From: Shewanella glacialipiscicola
GTDB taxonomy: Bacteria; Pseudomonadota; Gammaproteobacteria; Enterobacterales; Shewanellaceae
Length of the DNA stretch: 64,000 nt
Assembly (NCBI RefSeq): GCF_023283485.1
Contig: NZ_JAKILU010000013.1
Location: 45,538-109,537 of the forward strand
Reading direction: 5' to 3'
A model generated the notes under the pieces. It did no database searches. It saw only the letters and a program-made list of their open reading frames with translations, and was not told the DNA's origin. Position numbers and translations under genes: made by a program. This document shows, piece by piece, positions 35,983-44,625 of this stretch; position 1 is the stretch's first letter; every line of letters begins with the position of its first letter.

Positions 35983-37014
35983 ATGAAAACAAAACTAACC
36001 ACCTTTAGTTTAATTATTTCGGGTCTACTTTTTATGTCACAGAACGCGTTTGCCGCAGATAAACCTTACGCCATTGCGATTCACGGTGGTGCGGGCACGA
36101 TTTCTAAGGCCAATCTCACCCCAGAACAACGTCAAGCTTACAAAGATAAATTAAAAGAAGCCGTTGATAAAGGCTCAAAAATATTGGAAGAGGGCGGTGA
36201 CAGTTTGGTGGCAATTCAAGCCGCGATTAATATTCTCGAAAACAGTCCTTTATTTAATGCAGGCCTCGGCGCGGTTTACACCTATGACGGCGGTCATGAA
36301 TTAGACGCTGCGGTAATGGATGGCAAAACTATGAATGCAGGTGCAATAGCGGGCGTGCGCCATATCGCCCACCCGATAGATTTAGCCTTAGCGGTGATGA
36401 ATAAATCCGAACATGTGATGCTCTCTGGCGCAGGGGCAGAAGAATTTGCTCTGACTCAAGGCTTTACCTTAGTACCGAATAGTCATTTTGATACTGACGC
36501 GCGCTACCAGCAATTACTCGATGCACGGCAAAAACTGCAAGCAGCGGCTAAATCAGAGCAAGTTGCCAGTGTTGAGATGAAAGACCTCGATTATAAATTT
36601 GGCACCGTTGGTGCTGTAGCCTTAGATAAAAAGGGTAACTTAGCCGCAGGGACCTCAACCGGCGGGATGACAGCTAAACGTTTTGGTCGTATTGGCGACT
36701 CTCCTGTGATCGGCGCGGGCACCTATGCCGAAAATGGGGTTTGCGCAGTATCAGCAACTGGGCATGGTGAATTTTTTATTCGTTATTTAGTCGCTGGAGA
36801 TATTTGCGCTAAGGTGAAATACCAGCAAAAGTCGATCATTCAAGCGGCTGATGAAGTGATTAATCAACGCCTTATTACTGCCGGTGGTTCTGGTGGCGTG
36901 ATTGCTGTCGATCAGCGCGGTAATATTGCGACGCCTTTTAATACCGAAGGTATGTACCGTGCCACTCGCAGCAATGGCGAACCCGCTCAAGTGCTGATTT
37001 GGCAAGATGAATAA
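35983..37014 (+). CDS. iaaA: isoaspartyl peptidase/L-asparaginase, periplasmic
   Basis: An Ntn-hydrolase that removes N-terminal isoaspartyl residues or hydrolyses asparagine. It self-cleaves before the catalytic Thr in KFGTVGAVALD. A signal peptide ends at NAFA-AD. The substrate-loop motifs IHGGAGTI, GLGAVYTYDGGHELDA and GTSTGGM are present. Length is 343 residues. It is divergent from tamA and followed by a strong terminator. Confidence 0.93.
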   Translation: MKTKLTTFSLIISGLLFMSQNAFAADKPYAIAIHGGAGTISKANLTPEQRQAYKDKLKEAVDKGSKILEEGGDSLVAIQAAINILENSPLFNAGLGAVYTYDGGHELDAAVMDGKTMNAGAIAGVRHIAHPIDLALAVMNKSEHVMLSGAGAEEFALTQGFTLVPNSHFDTDARYQQLLDARQKLQAAAKSEQVASVEMKDLDYKFGTVGAVALDKKGNLAAGTSTGGMTAKRFGRIGDSPVIGAGTYAENGVCAVSATGHGEFFIRYLVAGDICAKVKYQQKSIIQAADEVINQRLITAGGSGGVIAVDQRGNIATPFNTEGMYRATRSNGEPAQVLIWQDE

Positions 37015-37069
37015 TACGCTAAAGCTCATGGTTTAAGTCATCACGAAGGTGGATTTTAAATCGTTAACA

Positions 37070-37102
37070 GCGAGTGCTACTAACCTAGCACTCGCCTTTT
37101 TC
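37070..37102 (+). terminator. intrinsic terminator after iaaA
   Basis: A 10-bp perfect stem GCGAGTGCTA / TAGCACTCGC with loop CTAACC and the tail CTTTTTCT. Confidence 0.9.
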
Positions 37103-37522
37103 TGGGTAAGTGACTTTGCCCTAAGATGAAATAAGTCATTTTTAAGCGTGTGTTGCCTCAATACGAGTGACTCTCCCCGTATTTATTTGCTATGCACATC
37201 GCTTTAAACTCGGTTGCAACATATGGCCAAAAACCGAGATATAGCAATCGCCACTTTTCAAAATATGTGTAATTCGAGCCAGTTTAAAAGATATTTTTGT
37301 TAAAATATTGTTGGCATTTCGCTTGTTATTTAATCCAATAAACACATGCAAAGTCCATTCTTGTCGGCTGGTGATATGTTTGATCCGCAGGTAAGGTGGC
37401 AAAGCTGCATAATTTAGTGACTAAAAATTCTGCGCGATTAAAAATTAAACAGTTATGCATTAATAATATGATTATTGTTAAATAACGTTAAAGTGAATTA
37501 GCTTAAATGACTATACTGGTCC

Positions 37523-37554
37523 ATAGTCTATATCGAAATGATATATAGGCTATC
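37523..37554. repeat. imperfect inverted repeat upstream of norB
   Basis: ATAGTCTATATC and GATATATAGGCTAT form inverted arms around GAAAT, with a two-base offset in one arm. It lies about 165 bp before norB. It could be a regulator site; no known box is matched. Confidence 0.4.
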
Positions 37555-37716
37555 TTCAACATATTTGAATGACGCGTGAAATCAGATTGACTTTAGTGTT
37601 TGAAAAATAGTCGGATTATGGGCAATCATTTTTAATGGTTCATTAATGATATTCATATTTACTTGGGGAAATATTCTTTTTTAAGGAATAGAACACAAAT
37701 TAAAAGGAGAAAGACC

Positions 37717-39966
37717 ATGGGAGAGTATAAGAAATTGTGGTGGACCTTATTAGGGATCGTCGCAGTGACGTTCTCTATATTAGGTTACTATGGTACTGAG
37801 ATATACCGAACCGCGCCGCCAATTCCTGCATCGTTTGTGTCGACAAATGGTGACATTTTAACGACCGAAGAAAAAATATTAGATGGTCAAACGGCTTGGC
37901 AATCCGTTGGTGGTATGCAATTGGGTTCAGTATGGGGCCATGGTGCTTATCAAGCACCGGATTGGACGGCGGATTGGCTGCATCGCGAACTACTTATTTG
38001 GTTAGATTTAGCCGCGGAAGGTGAATTTAAGCGTCCGTATGCTGAACTCACCGAGCAGCAGCAACATATGTTGCGTTATGAACTGAAAAAAGAATACAGA
38101 ACGAATACTTATAACGTTGAAAATAACACAGTAACGCTATCGCCAAGACGTATTCAGGCGATTGAACAAACTGGAGCTTATTACAATGCTCTTTTCGGTG
38201 GCGCGCCTGAACTGAAAAAAACACGCGAAAACTATGCAATGAAAGAAGTCACTCTGCCAAATCCAGAGCGGCGAGCGCGTTTATCTGAATTCTTTTTCTG
38301 GACTGCGTGGGCAGCATCTACTGAGCGGACCGACGGTACCGCGACTTATACCAACAACTGGCCACATGAGCCATTAATTGACAATAAACCCACCACTGAA
38401 AACATTGTTTGGTCTATCATCAGTGTGGTTATTTTGGTGGCAGGTATTGGTGCATTAGTTTGGGCATGGGCATTTTTGCGTAAAGAAGATGGCGAGCCTG
38501 TTGCTCCAGAGCGCGATCCTATTTTGTCGTTTAACTTAACACCTTCACAAAAAGCCTTAGCTAAGTATCTCGTTTTAATTGTTTCTTTATTTACATTCCA
38601 AGTGTTTATCGGCGGTTTTACCGCACATTACACCATCGAAGGACAAAGTTTTTACGGTATCCAAACCTCAGAATGGTTCCCGTATAGCTTAGTGCGTACT
38701 TGGCATATTCAGTCTGCACTATTTTGGATTGCAACCGGGTTTCTTGCTGCTGGGTTATTTCTGGCCCCGGTGATTAATGGCGGTAAGGATCCTAAATTCC
38801 AAAAAATTGGCGTTGATATATTATTTTGGGCATTAGTCATTGTTGTTGTGGGCTCGTTTATTGGTAATTACTTAGCAATCGCACAAATCATGCCTGCTAA
38901 CCTGAGTTTCTGGTTAGGCCATCAAGGTTATGAATACGTTGACTTAGGGCGAATTTGGCAAATAGGTAAATTTACTGGAATCGTTTTTTGGCTAGTATTG
39001 ATGATGCGTTGTATCACACCAGCATTACAGCAAAAAGGCGATAAAAATCTCTTAGTCCTCTTTATGTTATCAGTTATAGCCATCGGCTTATTTTATGGTG
39101 CTGGATTCTTCTATGGTGAACGCACGCACATTTCAGTGATGGAGTACTGGCGTTGGTGGATTGTGCATTTATGGGTAGAAGGTTTCTTTGAAGTATTTGC
39201 CACGACAGCATTAGCATTTATCTTCTTTAACATGGGATTAGTCACCAAACGCATGGCAACCGTGGCTTCGTTAGCTTCGGCTTCAATGTTTTTGTTAGGC
39301 GGCGTTCCAGGGACTTTCCATCACTTATATTTTTCGGGTACAACAACGCCAGTTATGGCTGTGGGTGCGACGTTTAGTGCGCTTGAAGTTGTTCCTTTAA
39401 TTGTGCTTGGTTATGAAGCTTGGGAGCACTATCGATTAAAAGATCGTGCGCCTTGGATGGCAAACGTAAAGTGGCCGATAATGTATTTTGTTGCGGTAGC
39501 ATTTTGGAATATGTTGGGTGCCGGTGTATTAGGCTTTATGATTAACCCTCCTATTTCTTTGTATTATATTCAAGGGCTTAATACAACTGCAACACATGCT
39601 CATGCCGCATTGTTTGGTGTTTATGGCTTCCTAGCGCTTGGCTTTACGTTGCTAGTATTAAGGTATATTCGTCCACAGTTGATATTTAATGAACGGTTAA
39701 TGAAAACATCGTTTTGGTGGATGAATATCGGCTTAGCCTTAATGTTATTCACCAGTTTATTACCGGTAGGTATTATCCAGTTTATCGCTAGTGCATCCGA
39801 AGGGCTTTGGTATGCTCGCAGTGAAGCGCTATTACAAAGCGATACATTGGTGACATTACGTTGGGTACGGACAATCGGTGATATGGTATTTATTGTCGGT
39901 GCATTGGCCGTTACTTGGCAGGTGTTTACAGGCGTGTTTAGCCGTTCTGCCAGCCATGAAAAATAA
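37717..39966 (+). CDS. norB: quinol-dependent nitric oxide reductase
   Basis: A single-subunit qNOR (NorZ type) reducing 2 NO to N2O at the inner membrane with quinol. The N-terminal extension fused to the NorB core replaces cytochrome NorC. Metal-ligand motifs fit heme-copper oxidase relatives: RTWHIQSALFW (heme b), IVHLWVEGFFE and GTFHHLYFSG (FeB His), and TATHAHAALFG (hemes b3/b). The ATG at 37717 behind AAGGAGA gives 749 residues, the family norm; upstream in-frame codons are not used. It is a lone gene with its own terminator. It would remove NO made during nitrate/nitrite respiration. Confidence 0.96.
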   Translation: MGEYKKLWWTLLGIVAVTFSILGYYGTEIYRTAPPIPASFVSTNGDILTTEEKILDGQTAWQSVGGMQLGSVWGHGAYQAPDWTADWLHRELLIWLDLAAEGEFKRPYAELTEQQQHMLRYELKKEYRTNTYNVENNTVTLSPRRIQAIEQTGAYYNALFGGAPELKKTRENYAMKEVTLPNPERRARLSEFFFWTAWAASTERTDGTATYTNNWPHEPLIDNKPTTENIVWSIISVVILVAGIGALVWAWAFLRKEDGEPVAPERDPILSFNLTPSQKALAKYLVLIVSLFTFQVFIGGFTAHYTIEGQSFYGIQTSEWFPYSLVRTWHIQSALFWIATGFLAAGLFLAPVINGGKDPKFQKIGVDILFWALVIVVVGSFIGNYLAIAQIMPANLSFWLGHQGYEYVDLGRIWQIGKFTGIVFWLVLMMRCITPALQQKGDKNLLVLFMLSVIAIGLFYGAGFFYGERTHISVMEYWRWWIVHLWVEGFFEVFATTALAFIFFNMGLVTKRMATVASLASASMFLLGGVPGTFHHLYFSGTTTPVMAVGATFSALEVVPLIVLGYEAWEHYRLKDRAPWMANVKWPIMYFVAVAFWNMLGAGVLGFMINPPISLYYIQGLNTTATHAHAALFGVYGFLALGFTLLVLRYIRPQLIFNERLMKTSFWWMNIGLALMLFTSLLPVGIIQFIASASEGLWYARSEALLQSDTLVTLRWVRTIGDMVFIVGALAVTWQVFTGVFSRSASHEK

Positions 39967-39992
39967 TGTGAACATGATTGAGTGATTAAATT

Positions 39993-40022
39993 AAGTGGTG
40001 CTTTTTAGCACCACTTTTTTTA
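39993..40022 (+). terminator. intrinsic terminator after norB
   Basis: The stem AAGTGGTGCT / AGCACCACTT with loop TTTT and a T run. Confidence 0.92.
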
Positions 40023-40136
40023 TATTTTTTATGCACTAGATAAGCTCAATCGATATTTATCACAACGTTATCACGATATTTTGACTAAACTAAAGCATAA
40101 GGTTAGTACGAGGGAAATATTATGGGAGGAAAGACA

Positions 40137-40553
40137 ATGGACTTAATTAAAATCCGCGATCACATGGACCGCCAACCCGTGTTATTACGCGCCAATATGT
40201 CGCTTGCGACTGCGGTCGAAAAACTATTGGATAATAATAAAATGGGCGCCGCTGTGGTTGATGATTCGGGCAACTTAGTCGGTTTTTTATCCCAACAGGA
40301 TTGTCTGGCTGTGATGATTAAGAGCAGTTATCACTGCGATATGACCTCAGTCGTAAAAGATTGTATGCGTACTGAAGTGCTGTTTGTCGGGCCAGATGAC
40401 AGTATTTTACACTTAGCTGAACAAATGCTTGGGCTTAAACCTAAGGTGTACCCTGTGGTCGAGCACGGCAAAGTGATAGGTACCATTAATCGCACTAATG
40501 TACTTAAAGCGATGAATATCTATATGCAGCAATGTTATCTGTCACCGGTTTAA
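40137..40553 (+). CDS. CBS-domain protein
   Basis: A 138-residue protein made of one pair of CBS domains (VDDSGNLVGFLSQQDCL and VVEHGKVIGTINRTNVL). Such pairs bind adenosyl ligands such as AMP, ATP or SAM and act as regulatory modules. No catalytic or DNA-binding domain is attached. The ATG at 40137 is chosen because GGAGGAAAG sits just before it; the ATG at 40122 would place that Shine-Dalgarno inside the gene. It lies between norB and hrpA, with a terminator separating it from norB. Partner unknown. Confidence 0.85.
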   Translation: MDLIKIRDHMDRQPVLLRANMSLATAVEKLLDNNKMGAAVVDDSGNLVGFLSQQDCLAVMIKSSYHCDMTSVVKDCMRTEVLFVGPDDSILHLAEQMLGLKPKVYPVVEHGKVIGTINRTNVLKAMNIYMQQCYLSPV

Positions 40554-40675
40554 TCTAAGCCTTACTAATGAGGAACTGATACGCTTTATCCTCAGTGCAG
40601 CGTAAATTAGCCATACCATTGCGTCAATTTCCTTGCTAGGATCGCCATTTTTGATGCTAGCACTGGAATTTGCAT

Positions 40676-43600
40676 TTGAACTCAGACACACATCCGCTAT
40701 CGAACGCCTTTCTTAATCTTTGTTATCAGAGCGATGCGTCGCGGATCCGTCGCCGTTTATTTAAGCTCAATAAAGAAGTCGACTCAGATAAAAAAACTCA
40801 AACCTTAGCCCAACTGAGTGAGCAAGCGCAGGCGGCGTTTGAGAAGGTTGAGCTGCGCCGTAATGCGCGCCCTAAAATTCACTATCCTGAGAATCTACCC
40901 GTTTCTCTGATGCGCGACGATATTGCTCGCGCGATTGCGGGTAACCAAGTGGTGATTATTGCTGGTGAAACCGGTTCGGGTAAAACCACTCAGCTCCCCA
41001 AAATTTGTTTAGAAGTGGGTTTGGGGTGTCGCGGCATGATAGCCCACACCCAGCCAAGACGTTTGGCTGCCCGCAGTGTGGCAAGCCGCATTGCAGAGGA
41101 ATTACAAAGCCCGCTAGGGGAAGTCGTCGGCTTTAAAGTGCGTTTTGCCGATGCGCTTAAAAGTGACTCGTATATTAAGTTGATGACCGACGGTATTTTA
41201 CTGGCGGAATTAACGTCCGATCGCAATCTTGATCAATACGACACCATTATCATCGATGAGGCCCACGAACGCAGTCTCAATATCGACTTTATTCTGGGCT
41301 ATCTCAAACAAATTCTCAAAAAACGCCCTGATCTTAAAGTCATTATCACGTCAGCAACCATAGATGTTGAGCGATTTTCTAAGCATTTTAACAATGCGCC
41401 CATCATCGAAGTATCAGGGCGTACCTTTCCGGTAGAAACCCGTTATCGGCCATTGGTGCAAGACAGCGATGCCGATTTAGATCAAATCGAAGGCATTTTT
41501 GCCGCCGTTGATGAGTTGGTGAGCGAAGGTCTTGGTGACATATTAATCTTTATGAACGGCGAGCGAGAAATTCGCGATACGGCTGAGCAATTAAGCCGAC
41601 GCAATTATCGTGATACCGAAATCTTGCCGCTCTATGCACGGCTATCCTACGGTGAACAATCCAAAGTGTTCAATAGCCACAGAGGTCGGCGGATTGTACT
41701 AGCCACTAACGTGGCAGAGACCTCCTTAACTGTGCCGGGCATTCGCTATGTAATTGACCCTGGTACGGCGCGCATTAGCCGTTATAGCTACCGTACTAAG
41801 GTACAACGTTTACCGATTGAACCTATCTCACAGGCGAGTGCGAATCAGCGCCAAGGCCGTTGTGGTCGTGTTGGGCCGGGGATTTGTATTCGATTGTATG
41901 ATGAGGCCGATTTTAATAATCGCCCAGCATTTACCGATCCTGAAATTTTACGCACTAACTTGGCTTCGGTTATTTTACAAATGCTCGCTATTGGTTTGGG
42001 CGATATTGCAGGTTTCCCCTTTATCGAGCCGCCCGATCCTCGCCATATCCGCGATGGTTTTTTGCTGCTTGAAGAATTACAAGCAGTAGAGAGCAAACAC
42101 AATAAACTCGTATTAACGCCACTTGGGCGGAATTTAGCGCAAATTCCGGTGGACCCGCGTCTCGCGCGTATGGTGGTAGAGAGTCAGCAGTTAGGTTGTT
42201 TGAATGAAGTATTAGTGATTGCGGCGGGGTTATCGATTCAAGATCCCCGCGAGCGTCCAATGGAGAAAAAGCAAGCCAGTGACGAAGCCCATCGCCGTTT
42301 TGCCGATCCCAGTTCCGACTTTGTCAGCTGGATAAACCTGTGGCAGCATCTAAAAGAACAACAAAAAGAATTATCGGCTAGCCAGTTTCGTAAAAAGTGC
42401 CGCGATGAGTATTTAGCCTATTTGCGTGTGCGCGAGTGGCAGGATTTATACGCTCAACTTAAGCAAGCCGTACACGATTTAAAATGGCGTTTAAACGATA
42501 CGCCAGCCAGTTACGATACCTTGCACCGCGCACTGTTGTCAGGCTTATTGAGTCATGTGGGTTTTAAAGATAACAATAACGAGTATTTAGGTGCTCGTAA
42601 TCGTAAATTCTTTGTGTTTCCCGGCTCGCCATTGGCTAAAAAGGGCCCTAAGTGGATCATGGCCGCAGAGCTGACCGAAACCTCGCGCTTATTCGCCCGT
42701 TGCTGCGCAAAAATTGAACCTGAATGGCTTGAGCCCTTAGCCGCGCATTTGATCAAAAAAAGCTATGTAGAACCACATTTTGAGGCAAAACCAGGTAGCG
42801 TTATCGCCCTTGAAAACCAAGTGCTCTATGGCTTGATGGTGGTGCATCGCCGAAAAGTGCAATATGGCCCCATCGATCCCGTTGAAGCGCGGGAGATTTT
42901 TATCCGCAGTGCTTTGGCAGAAGGGCAGTTGCAAACCCAAGAAGCATTTTTTGTGGCTAACCAAAAGTTGCTAGAAGACATTGAATCACTTGAGCACAAA
43001 TCCCGCCGCCGCGATATTTTGGTCGACGAGCAAGTGTTAGTCGATTTTTATGAGCCGCGCATCCCTGAAGGTATTTACAACGCGCAGCTGTTTTTGGGCT
43101 GGTGGAATAAAACTAAGCGTGAGCAGCCAGATTTACTCGATTTCAGCAAAGCCTTGTTAATGCAGCGCAGTGCCGATCATATTTCGAGCTTGGATTTTCC
43201 CGATACCTGGCATAAAGGAAATTTACGCCTGCAATTGAGTTACCATTTTGAGCCTGCCGCCAGTGATGACGGCGTGTCTGTACACATTCCGGTGGCGCTG
43301 CTTAATCAAATTGATGACAGTGATTTTGATTGGCTAGTGGCAGGGCTGCGGGAAGAAAAGTGCATCGCATTGATCAAATCGTTGCCTAAAAGTTTACGGC
43401 GTAACTTTGTGCCAGCGCCTGATTACGCCCGAGCTTGTGTGCAGGCCATGGCACCGTTTAGTGCTAGTTTACTGGATACCATGTGCAAACAATTACTGCG
43501 TATGAGCGGCACGCGTATATCGCCAGAAGATTTTGATGCAACGCAAATGCCCGCGCATTTGCAGATGAATTTTAAAATTGAAGACGATCATCATAATTTA

Positions 43601-44554
43601 GTAGCGCAGAGCCGCATGCTCGATAACTTAAAAGCCGAATTGCAAGGCGTTGTTGCTAAGGCGATACGTCAGGTGGCGGATAAGGGAATTGAAAAAGAAG
43701 CCTTAACTGAATGGTCTTTTGGTGATTTGCCGCAGCAATACCAGCAGCAAAAAGGCAATTATCAAGTACGAGCGTTTCCGGCACTGATCGATAAAAAAGA
43801 CAGCGTCGCGATCAAATTATTTGATGATGAATTTGAGGCGCAAGATGCCCATCGCCAAGGTCTGCGACGTTTGCTGTTGCTCAACATTCCTTCGCCGGTA
43901 AAACATTTACAGCAAGCCTTGCCGAATAAGGCCAAATTGGCGATGTATTTCAATCCTTTTGGTCAAGTGCAAATTTTGATTGATGATATTATTGCCGCCG
44001 CCGTGCAGCAGTTGTTAGACCAAAAAGCGTTAGATGTACGTAATCAAGCTCAATTTGAGCTAGCAAAGGATTGGGTTCGCCAAGAATTGAACCCGACTGC
44101 TGAGCAAATAGCTCTTAAGGTTGAACAGATTTTAACCTTGTACCAGAGTATTAAAAAACGTCTTAAAGGCAAAATAAGTTTAGATATCGCCTTTGCTATG
44201 AGTGATATCCAAAATCAATTAGACAAATTAGTGTTTAAAGGTTTTGTAGAAGCCTGTGGTTGGCAGCGTTTAGCGGATGTGGCGCGTTATTTAAAAGCGA
44301 TTGAAACCCGTGTTGAAAAACTGCCTATTGACCCGACTCGCGACCGTTTGCACATGCAAAGTATTAATAAAGTGCAAGCAGCCTTAACGGCGCAGCTAGC
44401 AAAAGTACCGCGCGCTATGCCAACACCGCCTGCATTAATTGAAGCTCGCTGGATGATTGAAGAATATCGCGTATCTTGTTTTGCTCAAGTGTTAGGTACC
44501 GCATATCCTATTTCTGAAAAGCGTATATTAAATCAACTTACCGAACAGTCATAA
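40676..44554 (+). CDS. hrpA: ATP-dependent RNA helicase HrpA
   Basis: A DEAH-box RNA helicase acting in ribosome quality control and mRNA processing. Motifs: AGETGSGKTTQLPKICLE (I), IIDEAHERSLN (II, DEAH), ITSATIDVERF (III), ATNVAETSLTVPGIRYVIDPG (V, with the residues around it) and QRQGRCGRVGPG (VI). Helicase-associated and OB domains and a long C-terminal region follow, for about 1292 residues in all, like E. coli HrpA. No ATG is available: an in-frame stop lies just upstream, and TTG at 40676 has GGAA seven bases before it; TTG at 40670 is the alternative. It converges with nrdD. Confidence 0.95.
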   Translation: MNSDTHPLSNAFLNLCYQSDASRIRRRLFKLNKEVDSDKKTQTLAQLSEQAQAAFEKVELRRNARPKIHYPENLPVSLMRDDIARAIAGNQVVIIAGETGSGKTTQLPKICLEVGLGCRGMIAHTQPRRLAARSVASRIAEELQSPLGEVVGFKVRFADALKSDSYIKLMTDGILLAELTSDRNLDQYDTIIIDEAHERSLNIDFILGYLKQILKKRPDLKVIITSATIDVERFSKHFNNAPIIEVSGRTFPVETRYRPLVQDSDADLDQIEGIFAAVDELVSEGLGDILIFMNGEREIRDTAEQLSRRNYRDTEILPLYARLSYGEQSKVFNSHRGRRIVLATNVAETSLTVPGIRYVIDPGTARISRYSYRTKVQRLPIEPISQASANQRQGRCGRVGPGICIRLYDEADFNNRPAFTDPEILRTNLASVILQMLAIGLGDIAGFPFIEPPDPRHIRDGFLLLEELQAVESKHNKLVLTPLGRNLAQIPVDPRLARMVVESQQLGCLNEVLVIAAGLSIQDPRERPMEKKQASDEAHRRFADPSSDFVSWINLWQHLKEQQKELSASQFRKKCRDEYLAYLRVREWQDLYAQLKQAVHDLKWRLNDTPASYDTLHRALLSGLLSHVGFKDNNNEYLGARNRKFFVFPGSPLAKKGPKWIMAAELTETSRLFARCCAKIEPEWLEPLAAHLIKKSYVEPHFEAKPGSVIALENQVLYGLMVVHRRKVQYGPIDPVEAREIFIRSALAEGQLQTQEAFFVANQKLLEDIESLEHKSRRRDILVDEQVLVDFYEPRIPEGIYNAQLFLGWWNKTKREQPDLLDFSKALLMQRSADHISSLDFPDTWHKGNLRLQLSYHFEPAASDDGVSVHIPVALLNQIDDSDFDWLVAGLREEKCIALIKSLPKSLRRNFVPAPDYARACVQAMAPFSASLLDTMCKQLLRMSGTRISPEDFDATQMPAHLQMNFKIEDDHHNLVAQSRMLDNLKAELQGVVAKAIRQVADKGIEKEALTEWSFGDLPQQYQQQKGNYQVRAFPALIDKKDSVAIKLFDDEFEAQDAHRQGLRRLLLLNIPSPVKHLQQALPNKAKLAMYFNPFGQVQILIDDIIAAAVQQLLDQKALDVRNQAQFELAKDWVRQELNPTAEQIALKVEQILTLYQSIKKRLKGKISLDIAFAMSDIQNQLDKLVFKGFVEACGWQRLADVARYLKAIETRVEKLPIDPTRDRLHMQSINKVQAALTAQLAKVPRAMPTPPALIEARWMIEEYRVSCFAQVLGTAYPISEKRILNQLTEQS

Positions 44555-44576
44555 ATGCGCCTAGATTAATATTGAG

Positions 44577-44608
44577 CAATAGCCAGTTATTTATAGCGCT
44601 GGCTATTG
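44577..44608. terminator. hairpin between convergent hrpA and nrdD
   Basis: CAATAGCCAG and CTGGCTATTG form a 10-bp stem around a 12-base loop, midway between two convergent stop codons. There is no clear T tract, so terminator function is likely by position but not proven. Confidence 0.5.
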
Positions 44609-44625
44609 ACTCAAATAAGGCTTTA

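Larger units (their letters stand above)
37015..37716. other. 702-bp intergenic region between iaaA and norB
   Basis: It holds the iaaA terminator, then about 600 bp of AT-rich sequence with no gene I can support. An imperfect inverted repeat near 37523-37554 and a small hairpin ATATTTT-TGTT-AAAATAT lie within it. I found no sigma-54 promoter with NorR sites and no clear NsrR box for norB. Confidence 0.7.

Noticed and set aside
37190..37402. A 70-codon open frame on the minus strand in the iaaA-norB gap
   Set aside because: It opens only at a TTG without a Shine-Dalgarno, has no recognisable motif, and an in-frame stop lies shortly upstream. It could be a remnant but cannot be supported as a gene.
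37393..37410. Possible sigma-54 promoter (TGGC...TGC) before norB
   Set aside because: The GG and GC elements are about 9 bases apart instead of 12, and no NorR-type enhancer sites were found nearby.
37450..37480. NsrR-like motif around ATGCATTAATAATATGAT
   Set aside because: Only one half resembles the NsrR half-site; the second half has too many mismatches in AT-rich DNA.
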